Source: Plenodomus lindquistii (lineage: Eukaryota > Ascomycota > Dothideomycetes > Pleosporales > Leptosphaeriaceae). Taken from it: 64,000 nucleotides of DNA. The DNA is taken from contig JANUWI010000014.1 in NCBI GenBank assembly GCA_025504975.1, positions 496,001-560,000 of the forward strand, written 5' to 3'. Below the pieces are notes generated by a model. The model was not told the origin of the DNA and did no database searches. It was given only the letters and a program-made list of their open reading frames with translations. A program made the translations under genes and the position numbers. This document shows positions 23,750-35,193 of this stretch, piece after piece. Position 1 is the stretch's first letter. Each line of letters opens with the position of its first letter.

Positions 23750-25420
23750 ATGACATTGGCCTGCACGCGATCGCTCATGCGCGCACCGCTCCGCATACAA
23801 TATCCACCGCCCGCCTGTCGACATGCACGCCTCTCCACGCAGTCGCGCACCTTCGCCTCGACACGCGCCACCTGCGACAAGCAGAATTTCCACAGGAAGG
23901 AGTCGTTCCGGTCGCGGCTGCATTCGGCACTCGGCAAAACCAAGATCAAATGGGAGCCCATACCCATTGCGCTGGGCATTGGCTTCCTGGGCGCCTTCCA
24001 GCTGTACCGCATACAGCGAAGAGAGAAGCACACACAAGCAGAGCGAGGCAATGGCGAGGAAGGCGCAGTGGACCAACAGGGACGCCCCAAGAAGCGTGAG
24101 AGGATACGACCGAGTGGCCCGTGGAGTGTGCAGGTCATGTCGACTCTGCCGCTAAAGGCCCTCTCGCGGCTATGGGGTCGCTTCAACGAGATTGATATTC
24201 CATACTATTTCCGAGTCCCTGGTTTCAAGCTCTACTCCTTCATCTTTGGCGTCAAGTGAGTCCATGATCCAGATCAAATCAGATACAGTGCTAATTGCTA
24301 CAGCCTCTCTGAAGTCTCCGAACCCGACCTTCACGTATACCCCAATCTCGCAGCCTTCTTCTATCGTACCCTCAAGCCCGGAGTCCGCCCCCTTGACCCC
24401 AACCCCAACGCCGTTCTCTCCCCCGCCGACGGCAAAGTTATCCAGTTCGGCCTGATCGAACACGGCGAAGTCGAGCAAGTCAAAGGCATAACCTACAGCC
24501 TCGACGCCCTCCTCGGCTCCAACCGCCCCACAAAACCCGACCAGAATGTCGCAAACTCCCAAATCATCGATGGAGCCCACGAGAAGACTCCCCCAAAGGA
24601 TGAAGACATTGTCCGCGCAGACGAGGAATTCGCAAACGTAAACGGCATCTCATACACCCTACCCAATCTCTTTTCTGGCCCCTGGCCCAAAGGCGGCCAA
24701 CCCGCTGAAATGCCAACCGACCAATCCACAAAACCCATCCCATCCTCTGAATCCGCCGTCCGCGCCGACCTCGCCCTCAGCGAAGCCGAAAAGCCCTGGT
24801 GGTCCCCCGCCAGCACAAAAACACCCACCGCACTATACTACTGCGTCATCTACCTCGCTCCCGGCGACTACCACCGCTTCCACAGCCCCGTATCCTGGGT
24901 CGTCGAGTCGCGCCGCCACTTCGCCGGAGAACTCTACTCTGTATCGCCCTACCTCCAACGCAAGATGCCCGGGCTCTTCACACTAAACGAGCGCGTCGTC
25001 CTCCTCGGCCGCTGGCGCTGGGGCTTCTTCTCCTACACCCCCGTCGGCGCAACAAACGTCGGTTCCATCAAAATCAACTTTGACGCCGAACTCCGCACCA
25101 ACAGCCTCACCACCGATACCGCCGCCGACCGTGCCGCAGAGGAAGCCGCAGAGCGCGGTGAACCGTATAGTGGATTCGCAGAAGCGAGTTATGCGAATGC
25201 GAGTCGTGTGTTGGGAGGTTATGCGCTGAAGAGGGGAGAGGAAATGGGTGGGTTTCAGTTGGGGAGTACAATTGTACTTGTTTTTGAGGCGCCAAAGGGG
25301 GAGAGGGCGAGTTTGGATGAAGGGTTTAATGGGAGGAAGGGCGGGTTCAGGTGGAACGTTGAACAAGGGTTGAAAGTCAAGGTTGGGGAGGCAATTGGGT
25401 ATGTGGAGGAGGCGGAGTAG
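23750..25420 (+). CDS. PSD1: phosphatidylserine decarboxylase, mitochondrial type
   Basis: Two exons, 23750-24255 and 24304-25420, 540 aa; one 48 bp intron with GTGAGT donor and GCTAAT branch. The N terminus is rich in Arg, Ser, Thr and Ala with no acidic residues for the first 40 or so, a mitochondrial presequence, followed by a single membrane span around ALGIGFLGAFQLY that anchors it in the inner membrane. The catalytic half has SPADGKV, the APGDYHRFHSP block with its histidine, and the self-cleavage motif LGST at residues 488-491 (nt 25259-25270); cleavage before Ser makes the pyruvoyl group. The enzyme decarboxylates phosphatidylserine to phosphatidylethanolamine. The frame is open upstream to 23570 without an ATG, so the ATG at 23750 is used. 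A linker of about 60 residues in the middle (around nt 24520-24780) is longer than in compact homologues. Confidence 0.95.
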
Positions 25421-25731
25421 GTAGCGATTGGAATATATACTACGATTGATATGATGATGAGAGTGTTTGATTGGAAAAATGGTATGATGGGGATGGATGT
25501 ATAAAGGTGTTTGGAAGACTACAAACACATATGATGAAATGACCCTATTTTCGCAGAAAAGAAACAATACCCGATTGCTTTTTCATCATGTGTCGTCTCA
25601 GCGTGAATTCTTCCAATGTCCACGTACAAAACACCTCAAATCCCTACAAATCGTGCGTCTCCTCCACCTTTGGCTTAACATGAACCCAACTCCAATCTCC
25701 CTCACACACACAATCAGCATCAACATTTCAC

Positions 25732-25760
<29 letters not shown>
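25732..25760. repeat. (CA)n microsatellite
   Basis: About 14 uninterrupted CA units downstream of PSD1. It is the complement of the GT tract at 26234-26289, so the two could pair as an inverted repeat. Confidence 0.95.
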
Positions 25761-25763
<3 letters not shown>

Positions 25764-26230
25764 CAACTACTACATACACACCTCGCCCTAACATGGTGAC
25801 ACCCTTCCAACACTCCACCCCCCACCTCCCTTTTCTCCTTGTCCAGTTTCTCAAAGATAAGAATGACAAAAAAAAACTCTCCGTACCGCATCTGCAGCTG
25901 CAGCTGCACGACATAAATTGCGCCACTTTTTCGTCTCCCGCGGACAAAAATGTAACAGGGGGTTGTTGTATTCTCTGCATACCATACATACATCCATGTA
26001 CCCCCAGCTTCAGGATCCGCAAAGTCGGCACACGGATACCGAAACGCCAACGCCAACGCCAACGCCCCCCTTTGCAAAAAAAATTAATCCGCGGAGTTCG
26101 GGGGAATTTTAAACCGCTTTGTGTGCTTGTCATGACGTTTTTTTTTTTTTTGGCTGCGCGACATGGGGTAGATAAGACTCTAGGCGAGTTGGCGGGGGTT
26201 TGGTGGGTGGTGGGTATGCAAGGCATGACA

Positions 26231-26233
<3 letters not shown>

Positions 26234-26289
<56 letters not shown>
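26234..26289. repeat. (GT)28 microsatellite
   Basis: The longest dinucleotide tract in the window, 56 bases without interruption. Alternating purine-pyrimidine DNA of this length can adopt Z-form and is length-unstable. Confidence 0.95.
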
Positions 26290-26291
<2 letters not shown>

Positions 26292-26507
26292 TCATACCTA
26301 CTTTTCGCATCATCTGTGGAGATTTAGGAGTGGGAACCGGAGGGGATATCATGACGGTGATGGGGGTTGATGGTGTCATTGCGGTGCGGCGCGTTCGCGT
26401 CGCGGCTAAAGGGGAGCGAATGCTGTTGCTAAGCTTTTCGCTAATTCGAGGTGTATGCAGATGCTTAGGTTTGCGTGAAGATCTGGGGTACTAGTGTGGG
26501 ATTTGGT

Positions 26508-26529
26508 GGGGGGAGGGGGGGGGGGGGGG
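26508..26529. repeat. poly-G run
   Basis: Twenty-one G in 22 bases with one A at 26514. Runs like this are error-prone in sequencing and could form a G-quadruplex with the G-rich flank. Confidence 0.85.
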
Positions 26530-28530
26530 AGGTGGGGAAGTTCGAGGGCATTGGGGGTTGATGGAAGTGTTCAGTAAGGGAGGGGGTGCAGTTGGCTTTG
26601 CGTGAGAAGGGCAGGTTTGTATCTTGTGGATATATCACGCTTCTCGTGGCATTTGAGGAGTTTCTGCTTTCCTACCTCGTAACGTTTGGATGCGATCTTT
26701 CTTCCTACCTTGTTGCGTTGAATGCGAAAGATACTGGGTCCGCGAAAGCATATCGTGACTTTGATTGTCCATGAGAATTGAAGTTGCGGTATATCAGTAT
26801 AAGGTTCGATTGAGTGCTCACTCTTGGTCGCACAAGTCAACTGCTCGCAGGTGAGACAAAGTATCTGCACGTGGTCTTGCGAGCGTCTGGAATCTCACAT
26901 GAGAGTGACCCGAGCACGAGCAAAGCGGCAAGGCTGCATGACCTGACCGGACCTCTGTCTTACGCGCAGCAAGCTGAAGCCAAGCCCTACTGCAACATGC
27001 TGCATGTCATCATCACTTACCTAGCATTTTTCGATATTGTGACACTGAGCTGTCAAATGTAAGATCCACTACAGCACATCGGCAAGCGCGCTATGCTGCC
27101 TTATCTGACACAACTTGACCGTTATATGCTGAGTTCGGTCACGACCTCCCGCCCAGCGGAGACCTGCCAGGATCTGGGTGGAGCGAAGCTCTACAACTCA
27201 AGGAAGACACTGTGACTCGACCTGGCTTGAGTACAGCGATCAATCGGAGACAGATAACGGTCCTCCACTCTCGGTTTCGGACATGATGGCGCCGAACGCT
27301 CAATACGAGACTATGGTGTATGAATAGTCAACACGGCTTCATAGCTATACGAGAGTTGAGAGTGGCGGATTTTGAGGAACAAAATCCGATTCGAGCTCAG
27401 GCAGCACCGTCGAGGGGCGTTGGATGGCTTTGCATAAGAAGGTGTGTAGCTTTCCAGACGGGCACTGCAGCTGTGGTGCAAACGATAGCCGGGCCAGCCG
27501 AACGTCATAATAGCAGGCATGCTCGTTCTATGGTGATAGAGCCCCACCGATTGAGCGAGCATTATTGGCGCTGATTGGCAGAGTTGTCTGCCACACGAAG
27601 CGTGAGAGGTCAAGTCGATGGTGTCGTGATGTTGAGCGCGCCGGGCGAGGAGGTCGGCTCCCCTCGAACGTCCGGCGCGCCACAGCACGCTAGCGCCCAA
27701 CGTAGTCTAGTGAATGTGTAAATAGACTTGATCTACACGGCTTGAATGAGCTTCTTCCAGGTTCATCTCTCGCTTGACAACCACACTTCATACATCCTCC
27801 TCGGAGACGGCTCTTGGGGGGTCATGCCTAGCTCAAGCCAACGGCTGCAGATTTCCTGAAGAGGTAACCGCTTCAGAAATCCTGCATGTCAATCTGCGCC
27901 TCCGGTATCCGCTCTCTGCGCGTCTAACATGCACCACCCCATACTGCCGCTCCACAGCCTGCTGAAGCGACCGCCACCATGTACGACTCAGCACTTGTTG
28001 CTCCTTCGCCGAGCGTGTAGGTCGCCCAACGCGGTGCAGGATTAGAGACCTGGCTCGGTACCTCTAGCTGCATTTGTCCGTGCAACGCGAGCATTACCGA
28101 TGCCTGTCCGCGTCTGGCCACTTAAAATCTCCGTTCATCTGTTTAGGGCTGAAAAATCGATTATTACTCACCCTCCAGGTAGACATGCCATCGTGTAAGG
28201 CATACCGCCCCCGTGCCGCACTTCGTGCTCGATGACGATCTGAGCTATTGGCACCAACATGGCGGCGTGCTTCTCACGGAAGGATTCTACTAGTGGTTGG
28301 CAGGTCCACACTGGCTAATGATCGGTCGACTAGCGAGGTAGGGCTAGATGCTATGCTGGAGTTATAACCATCTGTACCACCCAGCATTTGGGAACCAGCC
28401 AGCCTTCCGCTTTATGCTCTTTTACGTCAATAGGTAGTAAGCTATCCTTACATGTGGCCTAGTCATCTAGATACTACCTGAGTTGTTTCTTCTGCTGCGA
28501 CATTCGTTCCCTCATACCCCTCATACCATC

Positions 28531-30685
28531 ATGTTCACTTTTGCGATATTAGCCCTATTGCTGGCTTCACGGTTGTCATTCTCATCCGCCATTGCTGTAC
28601 CCGCTCAACCAATAAGGCCAAGAGTGCCCTGGGAAAAGACTGGCATATTCGGGGGACACAAGAGACAGAATGGTTACGAGACGAGCTGCAATTATGGACC
28701 AGAGTCGCGAGGCTGTTGGACAAACGGGTTCAGCATCGACACAGACATGGATATAAATTGGCCCAACACAGGAAAGACTGTCAAAGTAAGTACCTATCAT
28801 CGCGGTATCACTTTTGAACTTTGCTAATTTTGAAAGTACCATTTGGAAATCACAAACAGCACTGGGTCACCAGATGGCTTTGAGAGACCCATGATGTTGA
28901 TCAATGGTCAATATCCAGGTCCTGTGAGTCAGGTGTCAGACTTGATCATTGTACGAAGCTAATGGTTGCAGACGATAGTTGCAGACTGGGGTGACGACCT
29001 CGAAATCACAGTGACGAGCCAACTGCAAACGAATGGAACAGGAATGCACTGGCACGGCATAAGGCAGTTGGGATCAAATCAGGAGGACGGCGTAAACGGT
29101 ATCACCGAATGTCCAATCGCGCCAGGACAGTCAAGAACATACCGCTTCAAAGCAACACAGTACGGAACTTCGGTAAGCTTGGCTCACGGTCGCATTACCT
29201 ATACATCTACTGACATGCATAGTGGTATCACTCACATTACTCTGTGCAATACGCAGATGGCCTGGTGGGCGGCATGATCATCAATGGACCGGCGACAGCA
29301 AACTACGACATCGATTTGGGGGTGCTTCCCTTCACCGACTGGTTCCACACATCTGCGTTTACGGTCAACGCTGCATCCCTGCATGCAAATGGCCCCCCAA
29401 CTGCAGACAACGTACTTGTCAATGGTTCGATGACATCGGCTGCTGGTGGCAAATACGCGGAGACCACACTGACCCCTGGAAAGTCGCATCTTTTGCGCCT
29501 GGTCAACACAGGAATCAACAATTACGTCCACGTCGCACTCGATGGACATCCCTTCACCGTAATTTCAGCCGATTTTACACCAATCGTACCATTTGAGACG
29601 ACCTCGCTTCTGCTCGCAGTCGGTAAGTCACGCGATGTCTCATAACCCAACCCCCCCACTTGTGCGACCACCCCACGAACATACACCATGTATCCACGTT
29701 AGTCAACGTTTCACTAACCATGCACTCGGTCACCAGGTCAACGATATGAAGTCATCATCAACGCCACCGAGGAGATTGGCAACTACTGGCTTCGCGTGGG
29801 TACCGGAGGCAGATGCGATGGCCCGAATGCGAATGCGGGAAATATTAAGAGTATCTTCCGCTACGCTGGAGCCGGAAGTGGCGAACCCAACTCCACGGCC
29901 GATGCGCCATTGCCAGTGGGTTGCGATGACGAGCAGAATATTGTTGCTTGGGTTCCTACGACCGTCCCGCAGAACACCCCAAAGGAGTTGGTTGCGGGCT
30001 TCAACCCGAACTACACCGATGTCACGCACAGTAATGGTGTCGTTCAGTGGCTGATCAACGGCCTTCCAATGGCAGTCGATTTGGAACATCCAACTCTGCA
30101 ATCCGTTATCGATCAAAATGACAACTTCACTGCCTCGCGCCACGTTTTCGAGATTGAGGGTGGACACGATGTTTGTATCTCTGCTCAATTTTCTCAGAAG
30201 CCTTAGCTTACAAGTATTCAGTGGCAATACTGGGTCATTCAGCAAGACGCAGCCGCGCCTGCACTACCCCATCCTATTCACTTGCACGGACATGGTGAGT
30301 TCACATGCCATGTAACAGAGGAACCTTTACTAATATCTTTACAGACTTCTACGTCCTCGATTCTCAAGCAAGCGCTCAATGGTCTGGTGATATCTCCCGC
30401 CTAAAGACAGACAACCCCATCCGTCGTGATACTGCCTCTCTCCCAGCAGGAGGCTATCTGGTTCTCGCCTTTGAGTCTGACAACCCCGGTGCATGGCTCA
30501 TGCACTGCCACATTCCCTTCCATATCGCTGCCGGTCTTGGTGTCCAATTCCTAGAAAGAAAGAGCGAGATCCAGAGCTCTTTGGGCAGTTTGCAAGGGAT
30601 GCAGGACGGGTGTAAAGAGTGGTCGAAATTCCACGACGAGAACTATCCAAACGGAATCCTGATACACGGTGATTCAGGGTTATAA
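28531..30685 (+). CDS. laccase (secreted ascomycete multicopper oxidase)
   Basis: Seven exons: 28531-28785, 28837-28923, 28972-29172, 29223-29622, 29737-30170, 30222-30294, 30345-30685; introns of 51, 48, 50, 114, 51 and 50 bp; 596 aa. A signal peptide (hydrophobic residues 2-20) is followed by a pro-region ending near a Lys-Arg (HKRQ). All four copper signatures are present: HWHG, WYHSHYS (created by splicing intron 3), HPIHLHGHD (created by intron 6), and HCHIPFH followed four residues later by Leu, the axial position of a type 1 site. Laccases oxidise phenols and reduce oxygen to water outside the cell, in lignin or pigment chemistry. Several NxT/NxS sites suggest glycosylation. The protein ends exactly in Asp-Ser-Gly-Leu, the sequence that in other ascomycete laccases forms the C-terminal plug after processing. 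No pigment or polyketide cluster adjoins it. Confidence 0.95.
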
Positions 30686-31503
30686 GGTCGCATGTCGGGA
30701 GGTTCTTTTGATTGTTTCTACTCTTGCATAGGGTGATTCCCTGGGCGTTTAGTGGTGTTGGTTAGACCAAGTCCATTACTCTGGCGCAATATTTAATGGT
30801 AATGATTTGCACCGCATACGCCTTCCAGATCACCTCATCACCGTCTTGCTCATGATAGCTCGAGCTTTGACTTGCATCGCTTCCACATCATTCATCACTT
30901 CTTCACCACCTTCCTCACGATGATAGCATTCTCGCGTGCACATATATTAATTGTTATTGCAGCATTACCGTCCCCGGCCCTGCGTAACACACAGCGCCTA
31001 TGCACAAACTACATCTCGATGTTAAACCTCTAGCGCGTTCCAGCATGATGCACAAAGCAACGCGGCTGCTGCACGTTGTACCGTGGTACCGAAGCGCACC
31101 AGAAGCGCAGCGTTGGTCGTACATAACAACGTTGGCCGTTCAACGGCGGCTCCTACGCGGGTTAGGATAGCGCGACAGAAGTCTGATGACATAGTACATA
31201 CCTATATAGGTGGGCCATTCAATGTTCTCAATCCAACCCGCAATCCGTCAGCCGACTCTCGTGCGATCGTAAGTGTGGGTCGGCCAACCTCCCCTCACTC
31301 CCTGCCACGCGTCGAATCTTCAAACAGAAGTCGCCCAAGCGAAGTTGCACCAGCGAAGTTGACGAAAATTGCACCAGCCTCGTGATTCTAGACGGTTTGG
31401 CTTCGACTACCAGCCACTGCAATTTTGTTAGTGTGGTCCACGCGAGGAGGGTAGGCTGGACTGGAGCTTTTGTTCCGCTTCAGTTTTGGTGCGGCCCGTA
31501 CCT
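30686..31503. other. convergent intergenic region
   Basis: Between the 3' ends of the laccase and the J-domain gene. Short frames (31083-31385 plus) have no domain. Nothing else recognised. Confidence 0.5.
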
Positions 31504-33191
31504 TCAGCTGTTCTCGATTTTTCCGTCGGTTGCGATCGGTGGTTTGGCAATGTTTGGGGTACTCTGGTTTGTGCCCGTCATGCCATGGTCACAGGTTCCT
31601 GGCTCATCCGTCACTTTGTAATCCACGTCATCGTCATTAATCGTGCCATCATTTCCAGTCGTCTCATCAGTATTGATCACTCTTGGATGCTCAAACCCAT
31701 TCCTAGTAACATGAGGCGGCGAGGAATTGTCAGTCTCTGGTCTGCTATGGTGTGCATCCTCAGACAATGGCGGCTCCTCTTCAACTTCATCGGCCACAGA
31801 CATGTCCAGCGGAGGCGTGAAGCGGCTCAATCTCTTCTTGCATGAATTGCAAGCCACTGCGCCGCCATCTGGACAGACGAAGTAGTAATACTGGATCGCA
31901 TCATCGCAAAACAGGCACTGCGATTTGCCTTTCTTCTTGGCCCAGGCGATATCGATGGTGACCTCGTCGTTGCTTCTGACTACCCCCCTGGCTATACAAG
32001 AGTCAAGATATTCTTGCTGTTGATGCTGGATGTGCTTAGTCGCGATGCAAATCCGAGCCTTCTTCTCTTGCTCCTCACGCTGCCTTTGCGCCGCAGCCTG
32101 CGTCGCTGTATCAGCAGCTCTGGATTTGGCAGCCTTCTTCCGATCGCGGGCCACCTGCTCGCGCTCACGCTTCTTCTGAGCCGCAGCCTCCTGTTTCGCC
32201 TTGCGTATTGCTTCCTGTTCAGCAGCGATGCGCTCCTGCTCAGCGGCGACCCGCTCCTGCTCTTCTTTCATCCGACTTGCTTTATCTTCGGCCTCTCTCC
32301 AGGCATCTTCTTTTGCTTGACGTCTAAGTTCTGATTCCCGGAAGTGGTACGTCTCTCTCCAGTGGCTGTGTCCATTATGGTCGAAGATTTGATCGTAGAA
32401 AGCCTTATTTGAAGACGATGTATCCTCTAGTTGCCAACCCAATGGTGCGTAACCGAAGGCTTCTAATAGTCTTTCCCGCTCTTCCTGGCGTTCTCGCCTC
32501 TCATTGGATCTCTGCTCTCCTGCAAAACTCCTAGTCCTTTCGCGCTTCTCTTGAGCTTCTAGGGCTAATGCCTCGCCGATTCTGCATTGTATTGCTTCTT
32601 CTTCAAGCTCTTCCTGTCGTCTTGCTTCCTCATCTCGTTGTCCAGATTCTGATTTCAGCCGCTGCGCTTGGCGATAAGCCCAGTCGGCGAACGCTTCCCT
32701 TCCTGTATCATGATCATCGGTTTCGTGGCGCTGCTTCCTAGCTTCTTCACATTTGTGTGGCTCCGCTGCTCTTCGTCGTTGTAATTCTTCCGCCGCTTCT
32801 TGTCGAGCCGCTTTCTTGTCTTCCTGGTGTTGTCGTTCGGCTTCCAATTGCTCCTCCCGAATTAGTAAATCGGCACGGTACGTCTTCCATTCGGCATCAA
32901 TCTGATGGTAGCATTCGTCGTAAGTCGCTCTCTCCTCATCGTCGCCGAGAACTTCATAAGCTTCTTGTGCCTTCATTGTTTTCTGTTAGTTGATGGAATG
33001 ACGTGGTTGATGGGCCTGACCTGGCGGAACTCGACAGCGTCGATGGTCTGAGTAGGAGAAGACCTATCTACGTGATGCAGGAGAGACAGCCTGATATAGG
33101 CTCGCTTTATATCTGCCTTCGTGGCATCTCGACTGATCCTAAGACCATAGTAAAAGTCCGGCCGCTCGGGCTTCGCAGGTCGTTCAAGCAT
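31504..33191 (-). CDS. J-domain protein with non-HPD motif and long charged coiled coil
   Basis: Two exons, 33191-33021 and 32970-31504, 545 aa; 50 bp intron with GTCAGG donor and ACTAAC branch. The J-domain occupies about residues 12-75: DFYYGLRISRDATKADIKRAY (helices I-II), LSLLHHVDR at the turn, and AQEAYEVLGDDEERATYDE (helices III-IV) after the intron. The invariant HPD tripeptide is His40-Val41-Asp42 here. From about 80 to 360 the protein is dominated by Glu, Arg, Lys, Ala and Gln, predicting long coiled coils. A late cysteine group (SQCLFCDD, then ACNSC) spaced by about 20 residues could be a zinc-binding element. J-proteins recruit and stimulate Hsp70; without the proline this one may not. 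The acidic, Ser/Thr-rich tail has no recognised domain. Partner and location unknown. Confidence 0.85.
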
Positions 33192-33927
33192 GCTGTCAAG
33201 CGAAGCGTATTGGTGTTGAGTAGTGACAGAAAAGCAACAGGATGCTCTGAGATGCTAGAATTGAACTGCACAGACATTGAGAGAATGGTGTCTGCGGATC
33301 GCGTTTGTGTGATGCGTTTAGTTGGTGAAGGTGAGTATGGCTGGGGAAGGCGCGGAGGATAGAAGCAAACAGCAAAGGCGGAAGGCCCATGCCATTTGGA
33401 GGTGCGATCGATTAAAGGCCTCTCTCGCGACTCAGATCCCACTCAACTTTTGGGGCTCTCAAGGTAGTACATGGTATCATTTTAGAGTGCAATGCGAAAA
33501 GAGGGTCGATTTGCCACCCATGTATCTCCAGGCCCAGTTCTGTCAGCTCTGACTTCTTATGACCGATTGGACGACCTGCAACGTCATATCCCCTAGAATT
33601 AACATCAGTATTCGTTCAAAGAGTGCAGCGACATGTCAGAACTCACAGTTTGGCGAGGGGACGGCTGGTGGGCTGTTCGATGTTGGGCGCAGTGGGTACG
33701 GGTAAACATTCCGTGCAGGCAATACGCACTAGTGCCAAAGACTGAGCGGTCGCACTCAACTTAAGTATAATCCAAATCTTCATATACTTCTTAGGTGCCT
33801 TCACCAGTCAGAAAGAGTAGCTACAGCTGCATCAGGGCCACACCTTGCGCTCTTGAGCCGGCCTATCCATGACCATCTTGTCGTCCATTGGAGGTTCAGC
33901 AGGGGTCTCGACGATGACAATATGAAC
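33192..33927. other. intergenic region
   Basis: Upstream of the J-domain gene and downstream of the interrupted gene on the same strand. No supported frame, repeat or RNA. Plus-strand frames at 33003-33362 and 33322-33552 are antisense or unconserved. Confidence 0.45.
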
Positions 33928-34539
33928 CTACTCGTCACTTCCATCATCTTCTTCGTCTTCGTTCATGTTCCGGTGTTCACCATCCTCGCTGTCTTCCATA
34001 TCACCAACGTCCATTTGCTCGACCACGTTCGCTGCAGCATCCTGGACCTCTTCTTGATCCCACACTGGTGGTTCTGGTTCGCACTTCGCCAACACTTCGA
34101 ACAGACCGTCTAGTTCCTCACGAATCTCAGCCATTTGCTTGTCGGTGGTTTCGTCTTCGCCTTCGGGGTGCCAGGGTCGCGTGACACCCCACAAAGCCTC
34201 TGCATCGATGCGACACTGGTCCGCCTCATCCCAATTTGCGATGATGTGGCCAAGAACGATGAGAGTCCTTATACGATGGTACCTCGGACAGGCGGAGTCT
34301 TCCAGGATCTATTTACCCAGGGCAAGGTATTCGTCAAGTTGGTCCCTTTCGAAAAGGTCGACGACTCTATTAAAATCCTCAGAGAATCTCTTGACGACTA
34401 TGCTAGTTCCGCTCATCGTGTCAGAATAGACGAGTCTTAGATCGAGGTCTCCAGTTGCGAGGGAAAGGTCCGAAATGTCGAAGTATGTGTGTTGGTGAAG
34501 ATGTGTCTGGGTAAAAGAGGCAATGGAGGTCCCAAACAT
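33928..34539 (-). pseudogene. small acidic protein gene interrupted by an in-frame TAG
   Basis: Starting at the ATG at 34539 the frame reads 76 codons to TAG at 34311-34309, then continues in the same frame, without shift, for a further 127 codons to a stop at 33928. The sequence just after the stop (ILEDSACPRYHRIRTLIV and on) looks as protein-like as that before it, and the tail ends in a Glu/Asp-rich stretch. No intron of normal size removes the TAG: the only frame-keeping option I found runs from a GTAAAT donor beside the stop to an acceptor about 118 bp on, has no branch site, and would delete the protein-like part. The simplest reading is a nonsense change in a gene of about 203 codons; a sequencing error or readthrough is possible. 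I do not recognise the family. Confidence 0.6.
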
Positions 34540-35193
34540 TGAGCTAACGCTGATTGGCTGTTGAAGCTAAGCTAACACGAGATCGATCCATGAGCTCTGA
34601 CTACAAGGAAGGAGCGAACACAGGCGCAAGCACGGGCGTGAACATAGATTTAACAATTTCTCCGCCGCTTTCTCTCCACTTTTTGCATCTGTCTACATCG
34701 TACAGCCAGCTTCCTGATTCTCGCACACTATGTTGAAACCAACTCCGAGATCAGAGGATTAATCCTCATGTTAAGCTGTTGTAGGCTTTGTGTACGTCTT
34801 GCGGAATGAGTCGCGAAGTTTGTGGCAGAGTCAAAAGGGGATTGGGACTTTTGAGGATGTAGGTTTCATAGAGGCGAGTTGGACTAGGTAGTACAACGCC
34901 GGCGCAAAGGTGATACAGAAGAGAGAGAGGCATACAAGACTAAAAGCGAGCACCAGTGCAAACGATAGGGTTTGTCAAGAGTATGTATATGAAGTCCGTC
35001 TTTGGAGAAGTCAGGATTGATTGGAATGCTCGGTATGAGAGCCAAGTTTGGGACAACGACCATGTAGACACCCTGCCTCTACCATCTGGGCATGCCATGC
35101 CTCCTGTCACGCGACTGTTACAAACACTGCGGCAATACTATCCACATGTTCGAAGCGCGAACTGCTTAAACTCCATCATAATAGTGTCTTCCT
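34540..35193. other. intergenic region
   Basis: Between the 3' end of the MFS gene and the start of the interrupted gene. No supported gene; short frames on both strands are unconserved. Confidence 0.45.

Larger units (their letters stand above)
25421..28530. other. 3.1 kb gene-poor gap with microsatellites
   Basis: No frame in this stretch shows a domain or a conserved motif. The first third is A/C-rich, then contains CA and GT repeats, a 12-T run near 26140 and a G run near 26510 (listed separately). From about 26800 to 28480 the base composition is balanced and every frame is short and often interrupted; it could be the remains of an old insertion, but I saw no terminal repeats, no transposase motif and no target duplication. 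The last few hundred bases should hold the laccase promoter. Confidence 0.5.

Noticed and set aside
26780..26835. Possible tRNA, because of a GGTTCGATT T-loop-like string
   Set aside because: No matching acceptor stem, D-arm or anticodon arm could be folded by eye.
26800..28480. Possible transposon remnant
   Set aside because: No terminal repeats, target duplication or transposase motif seen; kept only as an unexplained gap.
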